64,000 nt of DNA from Escarpia spicata. Lineage: Eukaryota > Annelida > Polychaeta > Sabellida > Siboglinidae. The DNA lies in the NCBI GenBank assembly GCA_963995525.1, contig OZ023214.1, forward strand, positions 20,261,028 through 20,325,027, read 5' to 3'. Positions 46,381-58,194 of this stretch are shown here, one piece after another; position 1 is the stretch's first letter, and each line of letters opens with the position of its first letter. Both the position numbers and the translations under genes were made by a program. The notes under the pieces were generated by a model. That model made no database searches and was not told where the DNA came from. It saw nothing but the letters and a program-made list of their open reading frames with translations.

Positions 46381-47310
46381 TTAAGCCTAAGGTGTTAGTT
46401 TCGATTAAACCAATTCCCAATGTTCTAATAATAATATGATATTTAGTGTTTCATCAAAGTGCCTAATCTATTACCTAATGATATATTCAATTTAAATTTA
46501 GTTAAATGCAACACAGTAGGGCCTATTATATATATAGGCTATAGTTTATACTATAGTTTAGTCACAACATCATCAGCACAATGTGTAACCCGCCCGCATT
46601 AATGACGCAACAGTCATGCCGTACTTGAACCCTAGTAGCTACCCAACTCTTCAACGCCTGGAGGGAAGCTTCAAGCTAAATGCATGTCTTGAAGATCCCA
46701 ACCCAAAAATGTCACTACTCGGACTTGATTGGTGGGCGGCAGAAAAACGTAAGGAAGCTGAGAAGGGTTCGTCCAAGTTAAAAGATGCTGTTGTATTAAG
46801 GCCATTGGGAAGATGAAGTAGAAGATGAAAACCTCGACAAATGAGACCAGTACAGCCACAAAGACAGGTGACGTTAAAGCTTTGTTGTTTAGTAAAATTA
46901 GTGTATTTCTTCTGGCTCAGGCCAGTTCTAAACTTATAAGTTGGAAATAATTGTATTATCAGTTCAATCAATCCTGCGTGATTTCTAAATGCATTTGTTG
47001 AAATCCTAGATATGTTGTTTATATTCGTAAAATGTGAGTCATGTTGGTTTTAAGAAATAGGAGGTATTTCACTTGCATTGTACAGATCTGCCAAATTTTG
47101 CATTTATGGGTTGTAACACCACTAGGTAAGACTTAAAAACAATAACGGCGATGATTCGGTTTGAATTGTGAAATATCGTAAAATAGCAGAATGACCACCC
47201 GTCAGAAATTACATGACAGGTCAATGTTTATATCTATATTTGTTTCACAACTATCCTACAGAGGGCGCCATTTATTATATATGGGGATTCAAACTGGCTG
47301 GCCATCAAAA
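46381..47310 (+). other. Mostly unidentified; contains one small ORF at 46616-46816
   Basis: The 66-codon ORF MPYLNPSSYPTLQRLEGSFK... has Trp-rich LGLDWWAAEKRKEAEKG and ends RPLGR-TGA, in a locally GC-richer context. It looks more protein-like than its surroundings, but I cannot name it and see no splice or UTR support. The rest of the stretch is AT-rich with nothing recognised. Confidence 0.3.
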
Positions 47311-47317
47311 TATACTG

Positions 47318-49560
47318 GACTGGGTGTTGGGAGGGGCTAATTAGGTGATATGTTATGGTGGGAGGGGCTATTGAAGTTAGGTGTTATGGTGGGAGGGGCT
47401 ACTGAAGTTAGGTGTTATGATGGGAGGGGCTATTGAAGTTAGGTGTTATGGTGGGAGGGGCTATTGAAGTTAGATGTTATGGTGGTAGGGGCTACTGAAG
47501 TTAGATGTTATGGTGGTAGGGGCTATTGAAGTTAGATGTTATGGTGGTACGGGCTATTGAAGTTAGATGTAATGGTGGTAGGGGCTATTGAAGTTAGGTG
47601 TTATGGTGGTAGGGGCTATTGAAGTTAGATGTTATGGTGGTATGGGCTATTGAAGTTAGATGTAATGGTGGTAGGGGCTATTGAAGTTAGGTGTTATGGT
47701 GGTAGGGGCTATTGAAGTTAGATGTTATGGTGGTAGGAGCTATTGAAGTTATATGTTATGTTGGTAGGGGCTATTGAAGTTAAATGTTATGGTGGTAGGG
47801 GCTATTGAAGTTAGATGTAATGGTGGTAGGGGCTATTGAAGTTAGGTGGTATGGTGGTAGGGGCTACTGATGTTAGACGTTATGGTGGTAGGGGCTATTG
47901 AAGTTAGATGTTATGGTGGTACGGGCTATTGAAGTTAGATGTAATGGTGGTAGGGGCTATTGAAGTTAGGTGTTATGGTGGGAGGGCCTATTGAAGTTAG
48001 ATGTTATGGTGGTAGGGGCTATTGAAGTTAGATGCTATGGTGGTAGAGGCTATTGAAGTTAGATGTAATGGTGGTAGGGACTATTGAAGTTAGGTGTTAT
48101 GGTGGTAGGGGCTATTGAAGTTTGATGTAATGGTGGTAGGGGCTATTGAAGTTTGATGTTATGGTGGTACGGGCTATTGAAGTTAGATGTAATGGTGGTA
48201 GGGGCTATTGAAGTTAGGTGTTATGGTGGTAGGGGCTATTGAAGTTATATGTTATGGTGGTACGGGCTATTGAAGTTAGATGTAATGATGGTAGGGGCTA
48301 TTGAAGTTAGGTGTTATGGTGGTAGGGGCTATTGAAGTTAGATGTTATGGTGGTAGGGGCTATTGAAGTTAGATGTTATGTTGGTAGGGGCTATTGAAGT
48401 TAAATGTTATGGTGGTAGGGGCTATTGAAGTTAGATGTAATGGTGGTAGGGGCTATTGAAGTTAGGTGGTATGGTGGTAGGGGCTACTGATGTTAGACGT
48501 TATGGTGGTAGGGGCTATTGAAGTTAGATGTTATGGTGGTACGGGCTATTGAAGTTAGATGTAATGGTGGTAGGGGCTATTGAAGTTAGATGTTATGGTG
48601 GTAGGGGCTATTGAAGTTAGATGCTATGGTGGTAGGGGCTATTGAAGTTAGATGTAATGGTGGTAGGGATTATTGAAGTTAGGTGTTATGGTGGTAGGGG
48701 CTATTGAAGTTTGATGTAATGGTGGTAGGGGCTATTGAAGTTTGATGTAATGGTGGTAGGAGCTATTGAAGTTTGATGTAATGGTGGTAGGGGCTATTGA
48801 AGTTTGATGTAATGGTGGTAGGGGCTATTGAAGTTTGATGTAATGGTGGTAGGGGCTATTGAAGTTAGGTGTTATGGTGGTAGGGGCTATTGAAGTTAGG
48901 TGGTATGGTGGTAGGGGCTATTGAAGTTTGATGTAATGGTGGTAGGAGCTATTGAAGTTTGATGTAATCGTGGTAGGGGCTATTGAAGTTTGATGTAATG
49001 GTGGTAGGGGCTATTGAAGTTTGATGTAATCGTGGTAGGGGCTATTGAAGTTAGGTGATATGGTGGTAGGGGCTATTGAAGTTAGGTGTTATGGTGGTAG
49101 GGGCTATTGAAGTTAGGTGATATGGTGGTAGGGGCTATTGAAGTTTGATGTAATGGTGGTAGGGGCTATTGAAGTTTGATGTAATGGTGGTAGGGGCTAT
49201 TGAAGTTTGATGTAATGGTGGTAGGGGCTATTGAAGTTAGGTGATATGGTGGTAGGGGCTATTGAAGTTAGGTGTTATGGTGGTAGGGGCTATTGAAGTT
49301 AGGTGATATGGTGGTAGGGGCTATTGAAGTTTGATGTAATGGTGGTAGGGGCTATTGAAGTTAGGTGATATGGTGGTAGGGGCTATTGAAGTTAGGTGTT
49401 ATGGTGGGAGGGGCTATTGAAGTTAGATGTAAAGGTTGGAGGGACTAATAAAATGAGGTATCACTGTGGTAAGCTAGTCTCATTATGTGAGGTGTTTCTG
49501 TGGTGGGAGAGGCTAATGATGTGAGCTGTTACATGGTGGGCGGAGCTAATGGGCAGTGAT
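47318..49560 (+). repeat. 31-bp minisatellite, ~70 copies, upstream of the duplicated septin exon
   Basis: Unit GGTGTTATGGTGGTAGGGGC followed by TATTGAAGTTA, with higher-order blocks: runs of GATGTAATGG- and GATGTTATGG-type variants recur in the same order at about 47590-47960 and 48200-48600. Both ends of the array (GGGAGGGGCTAAT...; GGCGGAGCTAATG) are closest to the short array at 32591-32915. Confidence 0.95.
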
Positions 49561-49573
49561 TCACATGTTGCAG

Positions 49574-49706
49574 TTACAATGGCGTATTGAGCAGATTAAG
49601 AAGAGCCTGGAGCAGCAGACAAAGGAGCTAGATGAGCGGAGGAGAGCATTTGAGAAGGAGCGCGACTCGTGGGGGACATTCACAAACAGGACGAACACAA
49701 CCAAGA
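49574..49706 (+). pseudogene. Duplicated, frameshifted copy of septin exon 10
   Basis: Same TGTTGCAG acceptor and GTGAGT donor as 32932-33065. 133 bp against 134: GTGGGAGGACATTC has become GTGGGGGACATTC (one base lost), which shifts the last ~15 codons. Several substitutions (RR to WR, ME to IE, MK to IK). No other septin exon is seen nearby, so it is an orphan duplicated exon rather than a second gene. Confidence 0.9.
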
Positions 49707-49736
49707 GTGAGTACTCGCACTTTCGTACATCTTAAT

Positions 49737-49935
49737 ACAGTAAACCTTGGATATAACAGACTTGCTTATAATGAATAAATGAATTGGTCGTGATGTTTTC
49801 TTATTGAATTTCTTATTTAAAACAATTTTATAACAAATTTTCAGATATAATGAACAATTCTGTCGGTCCTAATTTCCAACATACGTTGAATATTATCAGA
49901 TATAATGAATCAATGATGTGAAATTAAAAAAATGC
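49737..49935. mobile_element. Possible mariner-type MITE fragment
   Basis: ACAGTAAACCTTGGATATAA then repeated ATATAATGAA segments, a common end for pogo/mariner MITEs. The opposite terminus was not found. Confidence 0.35.
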
Positions 49936-50690
49936 AGGTCTGGACCCATATATTTTCGTGTTACATTCAGTACTGTGGAAGAAAGTTTCTCACTACTTAA
50001 GTGTTGATTGTAATCTTCTTATTAATTGATTTCAAATCTGGCTCAACCGAAACTCAGAGGAGCACCTACAAGATGGATGCTGCTAGTAATAATTTAGCCA
50101 TTTTATGCTAGTTAAGTGAAGGATTGCCGTTTTCTCATATAATCAGTCGGCCACTGTCACATTGATCATCCCTGCCATTGATCATCTCCAGTTACTATAT
50201 GGATCTATTTGGCAAAACTTTAGATTTGTATGAAAACGATATGTTTATGTTGAGAGAGTGATCATCGGACGGCCCAGTGTACTGTTCTAAAGTCTAAAAT
50301 GTTTACACTGAATACCACCCAATCAATCAACCAGAAGATGAAAAACAACACAATACTTATAGAACAATGAATTGGATATTGCTTTGGTTTTCACTCTGTT
50401 CGCTGTAGTAAATCATGACACAATATATTTTTACAAACTTTTAAATTGCTAATGTGTTACAATGGGGCAACACCACATCATGTCAATTAAGGTTGACAGT
50501 ACTTGACGCCCATGGTGAAATATACCCTCAATTCCCTCTTTCTAATGTCTGATTTGCTTGGATTCATCCTAAAATAAGTCACTATTCCTCTTGTCACATA
50601 AATGTGTCACATAGTTTATTGTTTTATCATAATAAGCTTACCTAATTATGTTGTGCTAAATTATAGTATGCATTAAGCATGTTATATTGT
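49936..50690. other. Intergenic sequence, nothing identified
   Basis: No exon or repeat recognised. Confidence 0.4.
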
Positions 50691-51210
50691 TATGTAAACT
50701 CAGTAAACAGTGCATTACTATGTAAATTTCAGCAAATTACTAAGTCATTTCCACAAGCATCACACACGTAACAAAAGAATGTTACACATGTAATGTAACA
50801 TTTATATTTTTATGCAAATTACAGTCATACATACATACACAGAGTTTTCCTATACATGTGATCACAGGCACCTGTTTAGGAGAATGCCACTTAGGAACAT
50901 ATTTCTAAAACTAAAGACAATAACTGATGTGCCCAACTGAAGTTGTTAGAGTTTTGAGCGTCACGAACGTAACTTACACTGGATCTGACTATATTTTAAA
51001 ACATCCATATAATTGATTAATTTATTACAATCAAATAACCTTACTTTCATTTGTTATCACAGCATGTATCAGAAATCTCACTTTGTTATGTAAACTGTCA
51101 ATCACTAGGTAAATTTCAGCAAATTACTAGGTCAAATTTACAAGCGTCACACACGTAACAAAAACATGTCACACACGTAACGCCACATTTATATTTTTTA
51201 TTTAAAAAAT
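50691..51210. repeat. Direct repeat of ~130 bp, two copies
   Basis: 50691-50820 and 51085-51200 share TTATGTAAACT, ATGTAAATTTCAGCAAATTA (or GG variant), CACACACGTAACAAAA and ACATTTATATTTTT in order. Further GTCACG(A/C)ACGTAAC motifs lie at 50958 and 51871, suggesting a larger decayed element. Confidence 0.6.
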
Positions 51211-51249
51211 ATTAACCAATCAGTGTTATACAGGTACACTGTATACCTA

Positions 51250-51655
51250 TACATACCGTATTCGTTCTATTAGGCGTACATGCCCTAATTAGCGTACATC
51301 CCCTTTTTAGCAGCATCCGACGCCATGACAGTGATCTCAATTCCAACCTGGACTGTTAAATCCATCATTGTGTTTTAATTTTTACCAATATCACACTAGA
51401 TTCAAAGCTTGGTAATGCAACAACATCGACAAAATTAACAGATTTCTACAGTGTTCGGGTATCCTGTTGCTCATATGCGAAATGCATAAATCGCTTGCCC
51501 GTCATGTCTGCTGCGATGACTGTACACAGGAACCACAGGAACCAAAGAAAAGGGTGCACACCACATGTTTATTGGAACAAAAAATTTGACATATTTCCAT
51601 ATCTCAAATATTTGCTAAGCGTACTGTACACTTAATAGAACGAATACAGTATGTA
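51250..51655. mobile_element. MITE, ~406 bp, TIR TACATACYGTATTCGTTCTA
   Basis: The left end (51250) and the reverse complement of the right end (to 51655) share about 30 bp: TACATAC(C/T)GTATTCGTTC, TATTA(G/A)G(C/T)GTACA. Ends are consistent with a TA target. No ORF. Confidence 0.7.
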
Positions 51656-52191
51656 CTTATTTATGATAAAGAAACTTAGTAGTGTACTTCCATAACTTCA
51701 CAGACTTTTGGCAATAACTGATTTGAAAATTAATTAATAATGAAAATTAAATTTTGCATAGACTAGCTATTAAATAAAACATAGAACAATGCTATGATCA
51801 CATTTAAAACAGTTTGCAATTCATTAGCATAAATCTGTAAAAGTTCAAAGATTAAAAATGTTGTCTGAATGTCACGCACGTAACGGTGGAATTACCCTGA
51901 ATGGTTATATATACGTGAATTACATTATTATTGCTGCATAACATCTCACAAATAAAGCATGCCCACATACAGTTGTCACTTTATAAACTTTGCCTTATGT
52001 TTTTGCCATAAAGAAACACGTTTGTGATCAGAATTTCAACAAAATATTCGACGGAATGTCTGAACCCATCACATGTTTTCTGATGACTTGACGGGAGGTT
52101 TTGCTAGGCAACAGTTCATGTGATGGATAGGTTAATTGTAGCGTGTTCGGCCAGTATTGCCAGAGGGTTGATAGTGGTTGTTATGCTTCAG
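51656..52191. other. Intergenic or intronic, nothing identified
   Basis: No exon or repeat recognised. Confidence 0.4.
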
Positions 52192-52313
52192 GCGGCGTGC
52201 CTAACCTGGACGGCATGACATTTGGTCAGCACGAGATGATGCTAGAGGGTTGTGTCAGCTACCTGTTCATCCAGGGCAAGGGACCCCTTGACCTCACCAC
52301 TGACGCTGTCGGG
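52192..52313 (+). CDS. Candidate orphan exon, 122 bp
   Basis: Bounded by TTATGCTTCAG and GTATGT. Open in one frame (phase 1 in, phase 0 out), reading GGVPNLDGMTFGQHEMMLEG then CVSYLFIQGKGPLDLTTDAV. It is GC-richer than its surroundings, with a codon-like composition resembling the septin exons. I do not recognise the protein. It could belong to a gene continuing to the right of the window or be a stray duplicated exon. Without a second exon the call is tentative. Confidence 0.4.
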
Positions 52314-53150
52314 GTATGTCATGGCACCCCGACAACCCTCATTACTGCGACTGTCCAATTGCTACAGTGGTCTTGTTTCTTTATGTTTTGGGGCCAGTGT
52401 TACAGTTTTTTTGTTAAACAAAATGTATTATTTTGTCAGCTTTATTAGTTTTAGTAACAGAAATGTAACCGATTAAAATTATATATCTCGGCTGGTTGAT
52501 ACTTTATTTGAAACTTATTAACAGAACAAGAACAAGAAAGTAAGAGCAAGAAAGTTTATTCGGTAGGGTGATATTTGAAACAAAAGCACAGTTTGGTGTC
52601 ATCTTGCTGGAAAATGTCTATGATAAAAGATCTATTATGACTGATGACATTATTAAGTATCGAAAATCGTAAGAAGTGGCAAACAAAATGTCATGAAGGT
52701 GGATGCCTATGCAGCAGGAAGGGAGATGTTAGAGTATTGGTTGGTTGGCTCTGCTAGGCCTGATGGCTGTAATACGAAATGCTGAAGAGTAGATATTGAC
52801 TTAGGCATCGGAACCAAGTCAGCCAAAGAGAAACAACCGCTGTATTTTCAATGTTGCCAACAGAATCTAGACACTATAAACTTGTGTGTAGCTACAGTGA
52901 TACGAAATGTGTAGATCAGGTGTATGCGAAACAGGAGGTTAACTAATGTCTGAATGAATTGTACCATTAGCCTGTAGATATGAATTCTTTGTAATTTTAC
53001 TTTATTTGTACACATTTTCCATCAGTAAAATGTTGTCCTTGAATGTTGAAGGGCAGATTCACAAAGCAATGTTAATATGATGGAGAGATAACGTAATTGT
53101 GTGCAATCATACCACTAGATCATGTCAACAGAAGTGATGGTCTGATACAA
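52314..53150. other. Nothing identified
   Basis: AT-rich, no recognisable coding or repeat. Confidence 0.4.
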
Positions 53151-53154
53151 AGTA

Positions 53155-53440
53155 TTTATTGAGTGCAAATGCCAAATATGCCAAATACTTATTGAATATT
53201 TCTCCACACAGAAACAGAGTTGTAGGGGAAAGAAATCTTGTTCCGAAAACCAAGCTTAATATCGGCAAACGTGCTTTTTCTGTAGCTGCACCAAAAATCT
53301 GGAATCAACTCCCAACTGCTTTAAAATCATCTGAGACTATAAATACCTTCCGTAAAAAACTAAAGACTTATTTTTATTTGAAATTGCTTCGGCGGTTCCT
53401 TGCTCTAATGACGACTCTTGCTCGTCCCTGTTAACGCTAT
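53155..53440 (+). mobile_element. LINE C-terminal fragment
   Basis: Reads YLLNISPHRNRVVGERNLVP and GKRAFSVAAPKIWNQLPTAL followed by KSSETINTFRKKLKTYFYLK, the conserved end of jockey/CR1-superfamily ORF2 proteins. No RT core is present; it is 5'-truncated. Confidence 0.75.
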
Positions 53441-56400
53441 AGAAGTTTGTCATTATTGTTCTTATTGTGATGTATTTCATTAGAATGTGCAACATTTCAC
53501 ATGTCCCATGCCTGCTTTTGTAGTTTTGTAGAATTGGATGAACCATGTGTGGTTTAATGATATCTTTGTTCAAAATACAGCATTGTTGCCTTATACTTTA
53601 AATGCCAGTAGGTTATAATGAAAATGTCAAAAGCACATGGTAAAGAAACTTTAGGTTTTCGTAATAAATTATTTAAAGATTTATCAACATGCTCGTCTAG
53701 CTGTGGATATCTGACCTGGTGAAAACTAGATGCTCATTGGTTCCAAGATGAACACAGTTTATGGTGTGTAGATCTAAATTTAGCTGGGTAATGTTGGGTT
53801 TTTGCAATAAGCAAAGTTCACACGATTCAAGTATGTATACTATCAAGAGTAACTTGTGTATTATTTATTTTATATAAAGAAACAATGTTTCTTCAAGAAG
53901 AACATTATTTTGTTATTTCCTAACTTGAACTTGTTTGAAACATTTGACATTCAGTAACACTGTCTCTTGAAACTTGTATTTAAAATCTCAAGATGGCAAT
54001 AACAGTACAGATGTTACTGGCCACGTACTGTTGAATATAATACACCTTTATGGTAAACACATAAAGAACTGGCATTATTTTAATTAAGCAAAAAGCAAGC
54101 CGATTTGTACTTAAATCTAGAGAAGTGAAAACAAAAAGACTAGTCACTCATTACATCTGATCATGGGATAAAGTAAAAGAGAACTGCCTGTTTTAATACA
54201 CGTGTTCATCTGAAAATATTGTTGTACTAGTTAGCAATGGCTAGTATTATTCAGCATGTGTGTACATGGTCATAAATGTGTCAATAAATTTGTTACAAAA
54301 ATTGTATCTTGTTATGCCAAGTGTTCATACGATACAGTGAAACCCTGATAATCTAGAAACCATAACATCAGGATATGATATACCTTGCAATATACATTTT
54401 TAATATCTTTCAAAATCCAGACAAATACATTAGTGATTAACATCCATACTGTAAGAAACATGTCAGTTTAAATTGCACAACCAACAAAAGTACATGGTAA
54501 AAACAGTTTGTTATTATCCAAAGTTTGGTAAACAACTACATTTAAACCTTGCAAAATTGACTTGCATTACAGCAGTACACATCCAAGTACTGCACCCATC
54601 CTTGGCAAACACCCCAGAAGATATATGTATCAGCAGTATAGCCTCTCATACTAGAGTACTGTTGTAGTTGTCGAACATTAGCATGTGGTCGCCTACTGAC
54701 GTCTTTCTTTAGAAATCATGCAAGTTGGCTCCTTTCGTCCAGCCATCTTTTTACTGCATGGCACATAGGCAATATTTGTATCACATGTTGGTGTGCTATG
54801 ATATATACAAATGGGTGATGTTGGCGGATGAAGTGTTGTATTCATGCCCTCTTCAGGTTGAAATACTCCCTTTCAGATGGGTTTCTCTGTGAATTAAAAC
54901 TTTATTTATGTACAAATTCCTACATTTTCATCCCACTTGGGTTATTTGACTTCCACCCTTGTTTCCACGACTGAGTCATTGCTTAGCCTTCAGAAATTTC
55001 TTCCTCCCTATCTGCCATTCCCATGTTATATGTGGCATGCTAATTTGCTGTGCTATTTCTAATAGTTGTTTAAGTGTAATTAACTTAGTTTAGATGGAGT
55101 TATTGTAAACAACTGAAATGCTTGAATGGAATAAGTGTGTGTGCACAACCAGTAGTGTATGGATACTGAACACCAGCAGGGATCGAACCTGCTACACATA
55201 ACACTGAAACACTATTGTCATAAACAACACAGTTCAACAGTTTTTAAACAAACAAATGACATAGTATGTCTGAATTTACAACACAATACATCATTCAGTC
55301 ACAAATATATAGGTTACATTGTTGGAAAAGTCATATAAAAAAATCTGAAATTTTATAAACGAATGTTAATGTTTCAAAAAAGAGATACAGTCGTATGTTT
55401 GTATCATTTGACAGAAAAATAATACAATATATACTTGTTACGAAACTATCTGAACAAACAAATAAACGCACCTGTTCAGTGTTAGGCTCCCAATTGTATA
55501 ACATCCCTGCTTGGCATATTAAGCCGCCGGCCCGCAACTGTACAAAACTAAATTTGCATTACATATTGGAATAATTATGGCAGGCACAGTTGAAATAATA
55601 ACTAATTCAAACATATTCCATACAACGAACTTGTGAAAGTAAATTACATTTGTATACTCTTCCGAAAATCACATTTAGATACGTGTACATTATGTAAGGG
55701 ACCATCTATAAAGTATGGAGGGAGGTCTGTAGACAAGCGTGGCGAAGCATTACATGAGTGTGGGGGTCTCTGCACCAGTCTTACGTAACGAATCGTAATA
55801 TTCCAAAAGCATTTCAATTCAGCTAATTACACTCATATTAAAACGCCAGATAAATTTCAAGAGCATTCGAACAGAAAACCACCTTTACTGTTATGTCAAT
55901 ATTTAGAAACACAGCAACAAATTACGCGAACTCATGCGTGATCAAGTACATGGATTATGTTGAATTGAAATGGATTGACGAGCATGATATGGACATTCAC
56001 AGCAATCCCCCATATCAGAAACTGTATTGGTGTTTGGACCCCATTTCAGAAACTGTATTGGTGTGTGGACCCCTTGGGCAACACGATGAATCCTTGGGAG
56101 GAAATGTTGTGAGGGGATAGACATGTCACCAAAAGTGTGTTTGCAATGTTATGAGTGTATATGGAGAACACTATCAATTGCTTTACTACATGTATAATTA
56201 TATTTATTAAATATTCACAAACATGAACATGTGTTGCTATTTTATAAGTTTTACAAAACTTGTATTTTATGTCTAAATAAAGAATCGATGCAGCTACGCT
56301 ACGTATGTAATAATGTTATAGATGTATCCACTTTCAAGTGTGTATTTCAAGTCCACATATTACTATTCATTTGTTTATGACCTGACTCAATATCCGTTTA

Positions 56401-57300
56401 ACAGCGTAATTAAAGTATTGAATACGGGTTTTCAAGTTCCACACCAAGCACATTATACTCACTAGTGATGCACTTGTAGATGGTTAAGTCCACAAAACAA
56501 CGCTCACCCGTGTTTATCATCACCCCATTCTGGGTGACCCTGCGTGACTGGCCGGGAGCACTGTATAAATGCCTGTCAACTGTCTTCTTCTTTGTGACAA
56601 AATTTCCTATATCAAACACACTGACCTCGAGTCATTTCACACAGGCCAAAGGATAGCTCTCATAATCCCACTACTACTCAACCATACGTTCTGAAATGAC
56701 AGCGTGTGCGAGACATTTGTCCCTATACACTGTGTATAATAGTCAACTTTCTACATCCCCAGGAGAGGAATACTTAAGGCAGTCTTATCAGACCACCCTT
56801 TATGTTATCTGTTAAAGGGAGTAGAACGATGTCACATTGTGCAGGTGACTTGTGAAAGACCATGTATTGTCATATATTATCTAGGGGTGAAAATTGCCCT
56901 CCTGTGAAAGAGTGAAAGAGAGCCAAGTCACTTGTTGATGTCAGCAGGAGAGTTAAGCACAATAAACATGCCTCTGCAATCAAGTATAGAAATTGGACCA
57001 GAACAGGTCTGGAGACAACAAATAAGGAAGAAATCATTCTAAGCATACTGCTGGACAACAACTTGGGTAATGTCTAGGGAGGGGATATTCATGCCATAAT
57101 AGTTTGCCTAATTGGACAACATCTCAGGATTTCAATTAGGTTGGAAGTAAATTATTACTTAAACAGACACTCCGGATTTCGACATACACATTTTCGAAAC
57201 GGTGTACATAATGTTAGTGATCGGTAGTTACAATGGTAAAATATAGCCTAAACGAATTAGTATCAACATCCACACCTGTCATATAGTTACAGTTGAACCT
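53441..57300. other. AT-rich sequence without recognised genes
   Basis: A box-B-like motif on the minus strand at 55171-55186 (GGTTCGATCCCTGCT reverse) and a MITE-like CAGTGAAACCCTGATAATCT at 54335 are the only hints. Near 56020-56075 a 31-bp direct repeat (CCATATCAGAAACTGTATTG / CCATTTCAGAAACTGTATTG) occurs twice. At 57291 ACAGTTGAACCTCGGTTTAC looks like a mariner-MITE end. Confidence 0.4.
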
Positions 57301-57308
57301 CGGTTTAC

Positions 57309-58194
<886 letters not shown>

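Noticed and set aside
47318..49560. CRISPR-like array of regularly spaced repeats
   Set aside because: Eukaryotic context. The units are contiguous tandem copies without unique spacers, so it is a minisatellite.
49574..49706. A second septin gene
   Set aside because: Only one exon is present, it is frameshifted, and no other septin exon is found to the right within the window.
55160..55200. tRNA-like box B on the minus strand
   Set aside because: No box A at proper spacing and no fold.
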